A stretch of DNA of 34,554 bases from Methanomicrobiales archaeon (GTDB taxonomy: Archaea; Halobacteriota; Methanomicrobia; Methanomicrobiales; Methanospirillaceae): assembly GCA_025358115.1 (NCBI GenBank), contig JANYKQ010000079.1, positions 1 through 34,554 on the forward strand, written 5' to 3'. The notes under the pieces are model-generated. The model ran no database searches. It was not told where the DNA came from and saw nothing but the letters and a program-made list of their open reading frames with translations. Of this stretch, positions 1 to 9,394 are shown one piece after another; within the stretch, counting starts at the first letter, position 1, and each line of letters starts with the position of its first letter. Position numbers and translations under genes: made by a program.

Positions 1-1
1 C

Positions 2-2509
2 AAGGATGAAAAGACCATCCGGCTCTACCGCGACCTGTACAAGGTACCGCAGAACGTGCTGGATGAGTTTGTCGATCCGCTGACCATTGTCCGGCACTTT
101 GCCGGCGAATACCAGCGGGTCATGACGGCCTGCGGGCTCTCTATCGACTGGCGCAGGCGGTTTACCACGGTCGACCCGACCTACAGCAGGTTCATCGAAT
201 GGCAGTGGAAACATCTCTTTGAGGCGGGCCACGTCATCAAGGGCGTGCACCCGGTCCGGTACTGTACCGTGGATGACAACCCGGTCGGCGACCACGACCT
301 GCTCGAAGGGGACAAGGCCGAAGTCGTCAAGTTCACCCTCGTGATGTTCCGGTACGGCGATGCCTTCATCCCTACCGCAACTCTCCGCCCCGAGACCATC
401 CATGGCGTGACCAATCTCTGGGCCAACCCAACCGTTACTTACGTAAAGGCGCTCGTTGACGGCAAGGCCTGGATCGTATCCAAAGAAGCAGCCGAGAAAC
501 TCGCCCTCCAGGACCACACTGTTGAGATCAGGGAAGAGATCCCCGGAAAGGATCTGATCGACAAGAAGGTCTCCCACCCGCTCTGCGGTGAGATCATCAT
601 TCTCCCCGCGGAGTTCGTGGACCCCGACATGGCCAGCGGTCTCGTCATGAGCGTTCCCGCCCATGCACCGTTTGACTACATTGCGCTTCGCGACCTCCAG
701 CAGGCCGGAAAATATACTCAGATCAAGCCGATACCGTTGATCAAAGTCGAAGGCTATGGCGAGTGCCCGGCCCAGTTTGCCGTAGAGAAAGCCGGCATTG
801 CCAACCAGATGGACAGCCGGATGGATGCCCTCACGCAGGAGATCTACTCCGCAGAATTCTCGAAAGGCAAGCTCTTCGAGAAGTACGGCGGAAAGCCGGT
901 CCGGGTTGCCCGGGACGAAGTCGGCCTCCTCATGATCGAGAAGTACGATTCGGCTATCATGCACGAGTTCGACCAGCGGCCCGTCATCTGCCGGTGTGGC
1001 AACAAGGTACGGGTCAAGATCCTGCACGACCAGTGGTTCCTGAAGTATAGCGACCCGGCCTGGAAGAAACAGGTGAGCGACCACCTCGGGGATATGTCTC
1101 TCGTGCCCTCCGAAGTCCGGACCGAGTTCGATCGCACGGTGGACTGGCTCAAGGACTGGGCCTGCACCCGCCGCGTGGGACTCGGCACCCGCTTCCCGTG
1201 GGACACCACCCAGCTGATTGAGCCCCTCTCGGACTCGACTATCTACATGGCGTACTACACGATCGCCCACAAAATCCGCGAGATCGATCCCAAGCTCCTC
1301 ACGCCCGAAGTCTTCGATTACATCTTCCTCGGGAAAAAATCCGATGACCTGCCCGAGAAGAAGAAACTCGATGTGATGCGCAACGAGTTCCTTTACTGGT
1401 ACCCGTACAATTACCGGTTCTCGGCCAAGGATCTCATCTCCAACCACCTCACCTTCCAGATCTTCCACCATGTCTCGATCTTCCCGAAGGACAAACTCCC
1501 GGCGGGCATGGTTGTATTCGGCATGGGTCTTTTGAACGGGGCCAAGATGTCCTCGTCGAAAGGCAACGTCTTCCTGCTCGAGGATGCCGTGGCAGAATTC
1601 GGTGCCGATACCGTGCGGATGTTCCTCATGGGCAGCGCCGAGCCGTGGCAGGACTTTGACTGGCGCAATGAACTGGTCATCTCGACCAAGAAGCAGATCG
1701 AGCGGTTCTATTCGACCATTATGGAGATGAAGGATGCCGGAGGCGAACCGCACGATATCGACAAGTGGCTGGTAAGCCGGCTCCAGTCGCATATCGAGCG
1801 GACCACCGATGCGCTCAACAACTTCCAGACCCGGCAGGCACTCCAGGAAGCCTACTTCGGGATCGAGACCGACCTGAAGTGGTACCGCCGAAGGTTACCG
1901 GAGAACTGCGATGGCAGCCGGGAACTCCACACGCTCTGCTCGGTCTGGATCCGGCTCCTTTCGCCGTTCATCCCGTTCACGACCGAGCACCTGTGGAAGG
2001 AGATGGCAGGAGAAGGACTTGTCTCGTTCGCCCCCTGGCCGGTTGTGGACAAGAAACTCTTCAGCCCCCGGGTCGAACTTTCCGAAGAACTCCTCTCCCG
2101 CACGGTAGAGGATATCGAGTCGATCATGAAGCTGATCCAGATCACGCCCAAGGCCATCACGATCGCTCTTGCGCCGGAATGGAAGCACAACATCTTCCGG
2201 ACGATTGCCACAGCATCGGATCGCACCACCGTGATCAAGGAGATCATGAAGGATGACTCCATGAAGAAGCGGGGCAAGGATGCAACAGATGCCGCCAAGC
2301 AGTGCACCACGCTCATCCACCGCCTGCCTCCGCAGGTTGTTGCACCACTGGCTATGGACCCGATCAATGAGCGGGACGTATTCGAATCTGCCCGGGCTTT
2401 CCTCGAACAGGTCTTCGGGGTGCCGGTCCATATCACCGATGCTGAAGATGGTGTGCACCTGAAAGCTGCAACCGCATTGCCGTTCAAGCCGGCTATTATT
2501 ATTGAATAA
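2..2509 (+). CDS. leuS: Leucyl-tRNA synthetase, 5'-truncated by window edge
   Basis: Cytoplasmic class I synthetase that charges tRNA-Leu and edits mischarged tRNA. The frame is open from base 2, so the N-terminus, including the HIGH signature, lies before the window; 835 codons are visible, and archaeal LeuRS usually has about 930-970 residues. The CP1 editing domain is recognisable by the threonine-rich TLRPETIHGVTNLWANP segment near nt 380-430. The catalytic KMSKS loop appears as KMSSSKGN near nt 1545-1566, followed by the typical FGADTVRMFLMGSAEP and WR elements. An anticodon-binding helical domain and an archaeal C-terminal extension follow, ending in ALPFKPAIIIE. The stop is followed at once by a T-rich tract that probably terminates transcription. 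Diverged copies of this tail recur downstream at 5590 and 13391. Identification is firm; only the start is unseen. Confidence 0.97.
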   Translation, partial: KDEKTIRLYRDLYKVPQNVLDEFVDPLTIVRHFAGEYQRVMTACGLSIDWRRRFTTVDPTYSRFIEWQWKHLFEAGHVIKGVHPVRYCTVDDNPVGDHDLLEGDKAEVVKFTLVMFRYGDAFIPTATLRPETIHGVTNLWANPTVTYVKALVDGKAWIVSKEAAEKLALQDHTVEIREEIPGKDLIDKKVSHPLCGEIIILPAEFVDPDMASGLVMSVPAHAPFDYIALRDLQQAGKYTQIKPIPLIKVEGYGECPAQFAVEKAGIANQMDSRMDALTQEIYSAEFSKGKLFEKYGGKPVRVARDEVGLLMIEKYDSAIMHEFDQRPVICRCGNKVRVKILHDQWFLKYSDPAWKKQVSDHLGDMSLVPSEVRTEFDRTVDWLKDWACTRRVGLGTRFPWDTTQLIEPLSDSTIYMAYYTIAHKIREIDPKLLTPEVFDYIFLGKKSDDLPEKKKLDVMRNEFLYWYPYNYRFSAKDLISNHLTFQIFHHVSIFPKDKLPAGMVVFGMGLLNGAKMSSSKGNVFLLEDAVAEFGADTVRMFLMGSAEPWQDFDWRNELVISTKKQIERFYSTIMEMKDAGGEPHDIDKWLVSRLQSHIERTTDALNNFQTRQALQEAYFGIETDLKWYRRRLPENCDGSRELHTLCSVWIRLLSPFIPFTTEHLWKEMAGEGLVSFAPWPVVDKKLFSPRVELSEELLSRTVEDIESIMKLIQITPKAITIALAPEWKHNIFRTIATASDRTTVIKEIMKDDSMKKRGKDATDAAKQCTTLIHRLPPQVVAPLAMDPINERDVFESARAFLEQVFGVPVHITDAEDGVHLKAATALPFKPAIIIE

Positions 2510-2520
2510 TTTTCTTTTTT
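2468..2520 (+). repeat. leuS-tail direct repeat, copy A (in leuS)
   Basis: This is the last 13 sense codons of leuS, the TAA stop and the following TTTTCTTTTTT tract. By eye it matches copy B (5590-5642) at about 42 of 53 positions without gaps, and copy C (13391 onward) at a similar level over its shorter span. Copies B and C read as the same peptide in translation. The T-tract is also the likely leuS terminator. Confidence 0.75.
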
Positions 2521-2727
2521 TTTAGACAGATGACAGATAAGCCAGACTCATTGTTTTTTCAAAAATAGAACCGGTAAATTCTGGCCATATTTTTCTCATG
2601 AATATGAATCCGGATTAATTGATGCAGGAATGATTTCCGCAGGTTAAAATATAATCAGACTGAAAATATTTGATTATACCATATTGACAAGACGAGATGC
2701 CGAATATGTTTCCGTTTTGATTAAAGG

Positions 2728-5583
2728 ATGATCGTCTTGATTTCCCAACGGGTTTTTTTATTTCATGTCGTGATTTTAATATTTTTATTAGTTAGCATAA
2801 CAACACCGGTATCGGCAGCCATCCATACCCTGAACCCCGGGGATTCGATCCGCCAGAACATTACCGATGCAACAGCCGGAGATACAATCATCCTGAACCC
2901 GGGGACCTATACCGAGAATGGGATCACGGTTGACAAGAACATCAGGATACAGGCCAACACTTCATACAGTCATACGGCTGCCGAAACTATTATTGATGGT
3001 GGAAATCACCAGATCATGACCGTATCTGGCGGTGTCAACCTGGTCATAGACAGCCTGACCCTGCAGAACGGATTGAGCGTAAACGGGGGGGCTATCGCTA
3101 ATTCCGGCACCATCACCATCTCTGATTCTGTATTCACCAGCTGCTCGGGGGCCAATGGCGGCGCGATCTTTAACAACAATGGTGGAACCCTCATCATCTC
3201 TTCCACCACATTCTCTGACGGTTCAGCAACCAATGGAGGTGAAATATTTAATAACGGTGGCACCCTCACCATCTCGTCCACAACATTCTCCGACTGCACT
3301 GCAACCAACGCTGGCGGTGCGATCTACAACGATGCCGGTACTCTCACCATATCCTCCACAACGTTCTCCGGTTGCTCGTCTGTCGCTGGCGGTGCGATCT
3401 ATACCGATGCCGGCACTCTCATTATCAGCACTACAACGTTCTCCGGTTGCTCGGGCGGCAATGGGGGTGCAATCTTAAGTATATCGGGTTCACTGACCAT
3501 ATCATCCACTGCATTCATCAAATGTTCAGCTGATGTGGATGGTGGTGCAGTCTATGCTTCCACATCCACACTCCTCGTAGATCATTCTTCAAGCTTCAGA
3601 AACTGCACAGCCGCAGCGGGGAGAGGCGGTGCAATCAAGTATGCCGGAACCAGCTTTACCATTAACTCCGCTGACTTTGTCAACTGCTCAACATCATTAA
3701 GCGAGGGGGGGGCGATCTTTGCGAATAAAGGCAGCATCACTTCTGCTACATTCACCGACTGCTCAGCACCAACTGGTGGAGGCGCGATCTTTTTCAACGC
3801 AGGAACCAGCACCCTGGACAAATGTATTTTTACCAGATGTTCAGCAGTCTCCGGTGGAGCGGTCTTTAATAACTGGAGCAAACTCACAATCTCGGATACT
3901 TCATTTATTTCCTGCTCTGGTACCAATGGCGGTACAATTTTTAACAATGGCAGCACCCTCATCATCTCCTCTTCCACCTTCACCAACTGTTCAGCAACCA
4001 CTGATGGCGGAGCAATTTATATTGGATCTGGTGGGATCGGTGTGACCATCACATCATCAACATTCACTGGCTGCACGGCAGTAAACAGCGGTGGTGCAAT
4101 CTATTCTGTTGCTCCGGCCGCCAGTATGAGCACCGTTGTGAACTTCTCCCGGTTTTACCAGAACACAGCAGGTTCGGGTGCAGCCATATACAACACCGGT
4201 GGCGTCAGCGCTTCGTACAACTGGTGGGGTACAAATACCATCCTTCCAGCGTATGTAAGTGGAACCGGAACAACAACCTCCGGCCCATATCTTATGCTCA
4301 GCACCACAACAACCTCACCATCCATCACTTCGGCCCAGACATCCCTGATAAAGGCATATCTCACGTATGATTCGACTGGCATCAATACTCGTACGGAGGG
4401 CCATATCCCGAACGGCACCCCGGTAATGTTCACTATCTCCAGCGGCCCCGGCTCACTCTCAGCGGCTGCCAATACCACGACGCTCGGGGCTGCCGAGACC
4501 ACGTTCATTCCTGACGGTGCCGGCACCACCGTCATCAACGCAATCGTTGACGGTCAGACGGTCAACACCACGGTCACGGTGCCCGGGCCGGTATTCACCG
4601 GCACGCCCAGGTCCGGTACCGCACCGCTCTCGGTCACCTTCACCGACGCCTCGGTGGGATCGCCGACCATGTGGAACTGGTCGTTCGGCGATGGGCAGTG
4701 GTACAACACAACGGTTGCCGCAAACCCGGTGCATACCTATACGGGTGCCGGGACGTACACAGTGAGCCTGACAACAACTATCAGCGGGACACCCTGCACG
4801 CACTCCCGGGCCGGATACATCAGCGTGTCCAACCCCTCCCCCGCGTTATCATCATCCGGCGGCGATGACGCACCGGGCGGGACATCCGGCACCGGCAATA
4901 CCGGACACCAGCAGCTCGCTCCCCTGGAGAATGGGGTGAACGTCAACGTGGGCGGGAACTCCGGGATCACCAGTGTCCTTGTCATCGGTAATGGTCTCGA
5001 TAACCTTATCGTCACCGGTACCGTGCGGCCTGGGCCGGGCACGGGTGTTTCACCGGCACCTGGAACCACATACCAGTACATCGACCTCGTCCCGGCCCAG
5101 TTCACCTCCATTGACGGTGCAACAATCACCTTCACCATCCCGGTCTCGTGGCTGGAAGAACACCACATTCTTCCGGAGAGTATTGTATTATACCACTTCA
5201 TCAACGGAGCCTGGGTAGCTCTCCCGACAACCGTTGTAACAACCGCAAACGGGATGTTTACGTTCGCTGCAACCACCCCTTCGTTCTCGCTCTATGCAAT
5301 CAGTGGCATGCCACATGCCGCTTCCACCTCAAACCAACAGGTCCAGACCTTTGGCGATCTTGCAGGAGCACCCGCAACCAGCCCGGCACCGGCCAGGCTT
5401 GCACCACCGGAACCGCAGACCACAACCGTGCCGGCACCGACCGTGAAACCTGACGGGGGATTCCCGGTTCCGGTCCTTGTAATTGCCATTGCCGGTATCA
5501 TCATCGTTGCTGCCGGCGGATTTATGGTCCGGCGCTGGTGGATCCGGAGGCAGAACCCGGCGCTTTTCAAGGAGTATGACTGA
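2728..5583 (+). CDS. Secreted Pmp-repeat/parallel beta-helix, PKD, anchored surface protein
   Basis: A 951-residue exported protein of unknown specific function, probably a cell-surface adhesin or S-layer-associated protein. Residues 1-30 form a signal peptide ending PVSA. Residues about 119-500 contain 14-15 tandem units of the form GGAI(F/Y)NxxGTLTISxxTFxxC, which match the GGAI repeat of chlamydial-type polymorphic outer membrane proteins and predict a right-handed beta-helix; the stretch closes with the NosD-like YNWWGTN. A Big_1-like Ig domain (about 525-612) follows, then a PKD domain (about 619-704, with WNWSFGDG). Next comes a region like the PGF-pre-PGF domain (about 735-865), a Pro/Ala/Thr linker, and a membrane segment (about 912-935) with an RRWWIRRQ stop-transfer tail ending NPALFKEYD. 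Start ATG has AAAGG close upstream. An A/T-rich TATA candidate lies near 2644-2655. A leuS-tail repeat begins seven bases after the stop codon. Confidence 0.9.
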   Translation: MIVLISQRVFLFHVVILIFLLVSITTPVSAAIHTLNPGDSIRQNITDATAGDTIILNPGTYTENGITVDKNIRIQANTSYSHTAAETIIDGGNHQIMTVSGGVNLVIDSLTLQNGLSVNGGAIANSGTITISDSVFTSCSGANGGAIFNNNGGTLIISSTTFSDGSATNGGEIFNNGGTLTISSTTFSDCTATNAGGAIYNDAGTLTISSTTFSGCSSVAGGAIYTDAGTLIISTTTFSGCSGGNGGAILSISGSLTISSTAFIKCSADVDGGAVYASTSTLLVDHSSSFRNCTAAAGRGGAIKYAGTSFTINSADFVNCSTSLSEGGAIFANKGSITSATFTDCSAPTGGGAIFFNAGTSTLDKCIFTRCSAVSGGAVFNNWSKLTISDTSFISCSGTNGGTIFNNGSTLIISSSTFTNCSATTDGGAIYIGSGGIGVTITSSTFTGCTAVNSGGAIYSVAPAASMSTVVNFSRFYQNTAGSGAAIYNTGGVSASYNWWGTNTILPAYVSGTGTTTSGPYLMLSTTTTSPSITSAQTSLIKAYLTYDSTGINTRTEGHIPNGTPVMFTISSGPGSLSAAANTTTLGAAETTFIPDGAGTTVINAIVDGQTVNTTVTVPGPVFTGTPRSGTAPLSVTFTDASVGSPTMWNWSFGDGQWYNTTVAANPVHTYTGAGTYTVSLTTTISGTPCTHSRAGYISVSNPSPALSSSGGDDAPGGTSGTGNTGHQQLAPLENGVNVNVGGNSGITSVLVIGNGLDNLIVTGTVRPGPGTGVSPAPGTTYQYIDLVPAQFTSIDGATITFTIPVSWLEEHHILPESIVLYHFINGAWVALPTTVVTTANGMFTFAATTPSFSLYAISGMPHAASTSNQQVQTFGDLAGAPATSPAPARLAPPEPQTTTVPAPTVKPDGGFPVPVLVIAIAGIIIVAAGGFMVRRWWIRRQNPALFKEYD

Positions 5584-5589
5584 GCAGGG

Positions 5590-5642
5590 GCAATGGCACT
5601 GACATTCAGGCCGGCGATCATCATCAAATAATTTTCTTTTTT
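5590..5642 (+). repeat. leuS-tail direct repeat, copy B
   Basis: A diverged copy of the 3' end of leuS lies just after the 951-residue protein's stop. Read from 5590 it translates as AMALTFRPAIIIK-stop, against ATALPFKPAIIIE-stop in leuS. Many of the differences fall in third codon positions (the three Ile codons ATT to ATC, and GCT to GCG), with Lys to Arg among the changes. The stop and the T-tract are retained. The copy is in frame with the preceding gene but separated from it by the stop. It has no start codon of its own that would suggest independent expression, and it may act as a terminator. Confidence 0.75.
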
Positions 5643-6077
5643 CCGTAACCTCCGGGTTTAACACCGGTTTTTCAGTAAGATCAGGATGTGTCCCAGACAT
5701 CAGACCGGGTTGTTTTCCCCATGACTGACGATCCCAGGCACGCAGGATTACCAGGGGGGGAAGACACCGGGTTACCGCAAAAAAAACGAAATTAATCTTT
5801 CATTTCAAAACCTTAAAACTTATTTTAACCGCGTATCGTTCATCCCCGGCAACACAGAAGATATAATTTCGTTTTGCAAAAAGTGCAATACCGGGAAAAA
5901 TATATTTCAATCGCCATCCGGAAAAATGCCCATCATGGTATGATGCCCCCGGTGTGATACCATGACGGGTGAATAAGATGAAGGACATTTTCTCCATTGG
6001 TTTTGCCCGATCGTTGTTCTCCCGATAACTGTCATCCCAGTGTATGGCATCCCTGAGAACAACCAAGGAGTGATTCT
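5643..6077 (+). promoter_or_regulatory. Intergenic leader with TTGCAAA-type motif and TATA box
   Basis: No gene is supported in this stretch. It holds the motif TTTTGCAAAAAGTGCAA (5872-5888), followed about 8 nt later by a TATA-like AAAAATATATTT (5896-5907). That would place transcription start near 5930 and leave a leader of about 145 nt before the next gene. Similar TTGCAAA motifs lie near the promoters of other surface genes in this window. A short minus-strand open frame (5800-6066) has no protein-like features. Confidence 0.5.
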
Positions 6078-7418
6078 ATGAAAGAAACAAAAAAAAGGAC
6101 AGGAAAACTTTTCTCTGTGGTTTTTACCATAGCAGTGATCTGCCTGATGGCTGCCGCGATAATTCCCGGCGCTGAGGGCGCTTCGAACGTAAATCTTGGA
6201 ACATCTGGTAATTTCGTGATTCTGTCACAATCAGGAATCACCAATATTCCTACATCTGCTCTTACCGGAGATGTTGGGACGAGTCCTATCACCGGTGCAT
6301 CAATTACCGGATTAAGTTGTACAGAAGTGACCGGGACAATATATACGGTCGATGCTGCCGGCCCGGTATGCCGGGTGATAGACCCGTTCTTACTGTCAGT
6401 GGCTGTAGGGGACATGCAGACCGCGTACACGGATGCCACCGGGCGACCGATGGAATACCTTAACATTGGAGCTGGTGGAGAAATTGGCGGGCTGACACTC
6501 GCTCCGGGTACGTATACGTTTACTACTCCCGTGACAATATCGACAGACCTCACCCTTGCGGGAGGCCCCAATGATGTATGGATATTCCAGATACCCGATA
6601 CTCTCAATATTGCCTCCGGGGGTGTCGGCACGGGTAAGCAGGTTATCCTCAGTGGTGGCGCACAGGCAAAGAACATCTACTGGCAAGTGGCTGGTGCAAC
6701 GACACTGGGAACATACTCTGTGTTCAATGGAAATATTCTGGATAAAACAATGATTGCGCTACAAACCGGTGCAACCTTACACGGAAGAGCATTGGCGCAG
6801 ACCGCGGTTACCATGGACCAGAATACATTGACTATCCCGGAAATTATTCTTCCGCCAACACCGACACCTACCCCGACTCCAACACCAACACCAACACCCA
6901 GACCAACACACACACCAAAGCCCTGCAGTGATTTCATTACCGGTGGCGGATGGATCAATGACAAAGCAACCTTCGGCGTCTCCGGTGGCATCAAGAACGA
7001 CAAGCCCTGGGGTGATCTCTCCTTCAATGACCATAATGGTGTGAAGGTCAAGAGCACGAGCGTAACCGCTTACAGCGTAATCGATCCCGTGACACGTAAG
7101 ATCGAAGGTATTGCCAGGGTCAATGGTAAAGGATCCTTCGCTTACACGGTGATTGTTGCTGACAATGGCGAGCCCGGCCGCACCAGGGACACCTTCAGTC
7201 TGCAACTCTCGAACGGTTACAGCGCTTCAGGCACCTTAAAGGGCGGCAACATCCAGCTCCACAAGGAATGCGGAAGGCCGTATGATCACGACGACAAAGA
7301 GAGATATGATGATAAAAATGAGAGAGACGGTCATAATAACTGCGGGAACGATCGTTTGAATGAGAGGGATCTCTTTGACCAGTTCCACAACAATAACAAT
7401 GACCGGAACAACCACTAA
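6078..7418 (+). CDS. DUF3494 (ice-binding-like) secreted adhesin with charged tail
   Basis: A 446-residue exported protein. A signal peptide covers about residues 1-36, after a KETKKRTGK basic start. Residues about 38-255 match the DUF3494/ice-binding-like fold, with LGTSGNFVILSQSGI, the TGDVGTSPITGASITG element, the VGDMQTAYTDATGR motif and the terminal GATLHGRALAQTAVTMDQNTLT. This fold binds ice in cold-adapted microbes but is widespread as an adhesin domain in organisms not exposed to ice, so ice binding is not claimed. A (Pro-Thr) repeat linker leads to a second domain starting CSDFITGGGWINDK (about 282-395), a beta domain found in many secreted proteins. The last 50 residues are rich in Asp, Asn, Arg and His. 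No C-terminal membrane anchor is visible. GGAGTGATT lies 5-6 nt before ATG, supporting the start. It is paralogous to the next gene. Confidence 0.9.
   Translation: MKETKKRTGKLFSVVFTIAVICLMAAAIIPGAEGASNVNLGTSGNFVILSQSGITNIPTSALTGDVGTSPITGASITGLSCTEVTGTIYTVDAAGPVCRVIDPFLLSVAVGDMQTAYTDATGRPMEYLNIGAGGEIGGLTLAPGTYTFTTPVTISTDLTLAGGPNDVWIFQIPDTLNIASGGVGTGKQVILSGGAQAKNIYWQVAGATTLGTYSVFNGNILDKTMIALQTGATLHGRALAQTAVTMDQNTLTIPEIILPPTPTPTPTPTPTPTPRPTHTPKPCSDFITGGGWINDKATFGVSGGIKNDKPWGDLSFNDHNGVKVKSTSVTAYSVIDPVTRKIEGIARVNGKGSFAYTVIVADNGEPGRTRDTFSLQLSNGYSASGTLKGGNIQLHKECGRPYDHDDKERYDDKNERDGHNNCGNDRLNERDLFDQFHNNNNDRNNH
6855..6918 (+). repeat. Pro-Thr coding microsatellite (CCNACN repeats)
   Basis: Tandem CCA/CCG/CCC-ACN hexamers encode the (Pro-Thr)n linker between the DUF3494 domain and the FITGGGWI domain. 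Such tracts are prone to length change by slippage and probably act as extended spacers. Confidence 0.8.
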
Positions 7419-7595
7419 AAACTACTATTTTTTTTTATTTTCCCTCTTTGTAAGATCATTGAAAAATATTGGCGGAGATCGCTGGCAGCAGGACCCGGCC
7501 CCCACGGCCGACACCACAGCCTCTTTTCACTGCACAAAGGTGTTGTTCTCCCGCCGGAAATATTTCACCGGAGATCCTAAACAAGGGGTCTGGTC

Positions 7596-7631
7596 ATTGC
7601 AAAAAATGGAATAATCCGGGGAGTATATCTC
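7596..7631 (+). promoter_or_regulatory. Candidate promoter of the second DUF3494 gene
   Basis: ATTGCAAAAAATGG (7596-7609), a relative of the TTGCAAA motif, is followed about 12 nt later by a TATA-like GAGTATATCTC (7621-7631). The start codon at 7670 is about 40 nt further on. The arrangement resembles those at 5872-5907 and 11061-11036. Assignment is by eye. Confidence 0.4.
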
Positions 7632-7669
7632 CCGGTCCAGCATTAAGAGTGACCATTGACGAGTATCCC

Positions 7670-9394
7670 ATGGCCATGATTAAAAAAAGGACCAGAAAAA
7701 TACCCACGGTTGTTTTTACTCTAGCCCTGCTTTTTCTGATGGCCGGCTCAATAATTCCCGGCGTGAATGGCGCAGACCCGGTGGATCTCGGGACTGCCGA
7801 AAATTTTGCGGTCCTGGCCAAATCGGCGATCACCGATACCTTATCATCATCTGTTATTTCCGGCGATGTTGGACTGAGTCCGACTACCGGTGCAGCTATT
7901 GTCGGATTTGATTCATGTACACAAGTGTCCGGGGCCGGGAAGATAATTTACAAGGTCGATGCTGCGGGCCCGGTATGTGCTACGAACAACCCAGCGTTAG
8001 TGGGCACCGCGGTAGCCGATATGGAAACCGCGTACTCAAATGCCAATTCAGGAACAGCCGATTTTCCGGTCATCGGTGGCGCAGATCTCGGCGGGCGGAC
8101 ACTCATCCCTGGGAACTACTCATGGACGGGGGCCGTGACCATAGGAAACGATGTCACGCTGGACGGCCAGGGCGATGCGAATGCGGTCTGGATCATCAGG
8201 ACAGCAGGTGCTCTCACACTGGGCGCGGGTAAAAAGATTATCCTCATAAACGGTGCACAGCCAAATCACGTATTCTGGACAACCGCCGGCTATACGGAAC
8301 TGGGAGCCGATTCTGTTTTCAACGGGAATATCCTGGCGGCCGGGTATATTACTGTCAACAATGGCGCAACCCTGAATGGAAGAGCATTGGCCCAGACAGC
8401 AGTTACCCTGGAAAAGAATACGGTGTCCGTCCCCGTGCCGAGAGTGGGGCCGGGTGTGGATTTCACCTACACGAACCATACCGGGACTGCACCTCTCACG
8501 GTGGCCTTTACGGATATTTCCAGTCATGATCCAACTGCAACGATAACCAGCTGGGCCTGGGACTTCGATAATGACGGTACTGTTGACAGCACCCTCCAGA
8601 ACCCGGTCTACCTGTACGATACGGCAGCAATATACACACCAAACCTGACCGTTACTGATAGTTACGGGGCAGTAGCTTCAAAGATCGATACAGTTACCGT
8701 GTACCAGGCCCCGGTGGCAGATTTCTCATCGAGTCCTGCAAGCGGACCAACATATCTTACTATTTCATTTACCGATCTCTCCACAACGGATCCTTCTGCA
8801 ACAATAACAAGCTGGGCATGGGATTTCGACAATGATGAAATTATTGATAACACCACCCGGAACCCGCAATACATGTTCTATACCGTAGGAGATCATCCGG
8901 TGAACCTGACCATCACAGATAGTAACGGGGCAACGAGTACCAAAATCGATACAATCACCGTGACTCCGGCAGTAGTGGGAATAACGGTCACAAACGTGCC
9001 CTTTACCCTGGCACTTAATCCGGATATGACCTCAACAAGTACCGATATCCAGTTCTATGTCAATAGTACAACAAACTGGCAGGTTGCAGCCTATGATGCA
9101 GATCCCACCACCAGTGGATTTATGACACACTATGTGACGAATCCAGCGCCGGGGTACGTAATCCCGGCAGTGCACCTCACCCGGCCCTTTATGGTTCGGC
9201 ATAATTTCAATGATCTGTATGAAAATCTCCCCGCCGGCAGCGGTTCAGCCACCCTGATACAATCCGGTACTCCGGAAGAATCCGGCACTGCATACCTGTT
9301 AGGGATCCAGCAGGATGTTACCATGGAAGATTCTGTTCTTCCCGTGAATAATGTCTACCGCATCGTGGTGACACTCACGGTCAGCAGTACCTGA
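7670..9394 (+). CDS. DUF3494 adhesin with two PKD domains and C-terminal WxL-like domain
   Basis: The frame is open from 7469, but the signal peptide (MIKKRTRKIP... ending NGAD) places the start at ATG 7670 or 7676, giving about 574 residues; 7676 would align best with the paralogue upstream. Domains in order: signal peptide (about 1-35); DUF3494 ice-binding-like domain (about 38-235), closely similar to the previous gene (VDAAGPVC, ADMETAY, NGRALAQTAVTLEKNT); two PKD domains (about 250-420), each with a WDFDND signature; and a final domain of about 140 residues ending YRIVVTLTVSST. That domain corresponds in shape to the small minus-strand protein at 11152-11688, with NWQVAAYD matching its WSIAVSD. 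It has no transmembrane anchor, so attachment may go through the C-terminal domain, as in large WxL proteins. Expected location is the cell surface. Confidence 0.88.
   Translation: MAMIKKRTRKIPTVVFTLALLFLMAGSIIPGVNGADPVDLGTAENFAVLAKSAITDTLSSSVISGDVGLSPTTGAAIVGFDSCTQVSGAGKIIYKVDAAGPVCATNNPALVGTAVADMETAYSNANSGTADFPVIGGADLGGRTLIPGNYSWTGAVTIGNDVTLDGQGDANAVWIIRTAGALTLGAGKKIILINGAQPNHVFWTTAGYTELGADSVFNGNILAAGYITVNNGATLNGRALAQTAVTLEKNTVSVPVPRVGPGVDFTYTNHTGTAPLTVAFTDISSHDPTATITSWAWDFDNDGTVDSTLQNPVYLYDTAAIYTPNLTVTDSYGAVASKIDTVTVYQAPVADFSSSPASGPTYLTISFTDLSTTDPSATITSWAWDFDNDEIIDNTTRNPQYMFYTVGDHPVNLTITDSNGATSTKIDTITVTPAVVGITVTNVPFTLALNPDMTSTSTDIQFYVNSTTNWQVAAYDADPTTSGFMTHYVTNPAPGYVIPAVHLTRPFMVRHNFNDLYENLPAGSGSATLIQSGTPEESGTAYLLGIQQDVTMEDSVLPVNNVYRIVVTLTVSST

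Noticed and set aside
1852-2487. Minus-strand frames opposite the end of leuS
   Set aside because: They lie antisense to conserved leuS sequence and show no protein-like features.
3100-4230. Possible CRISPR array because of regular short repeats
   Set aside because: The periodic repeats are in frame and encode the GGAI protein repeats, with variable spacing and sequence.
6078-7418. Calling the DUF3494 proteins antifreeze proteins
   Set aside because: The fold is used as a general adhesin domain in many non-psychrophilic organisms, and no ice-binding site can be judged from sequence here.
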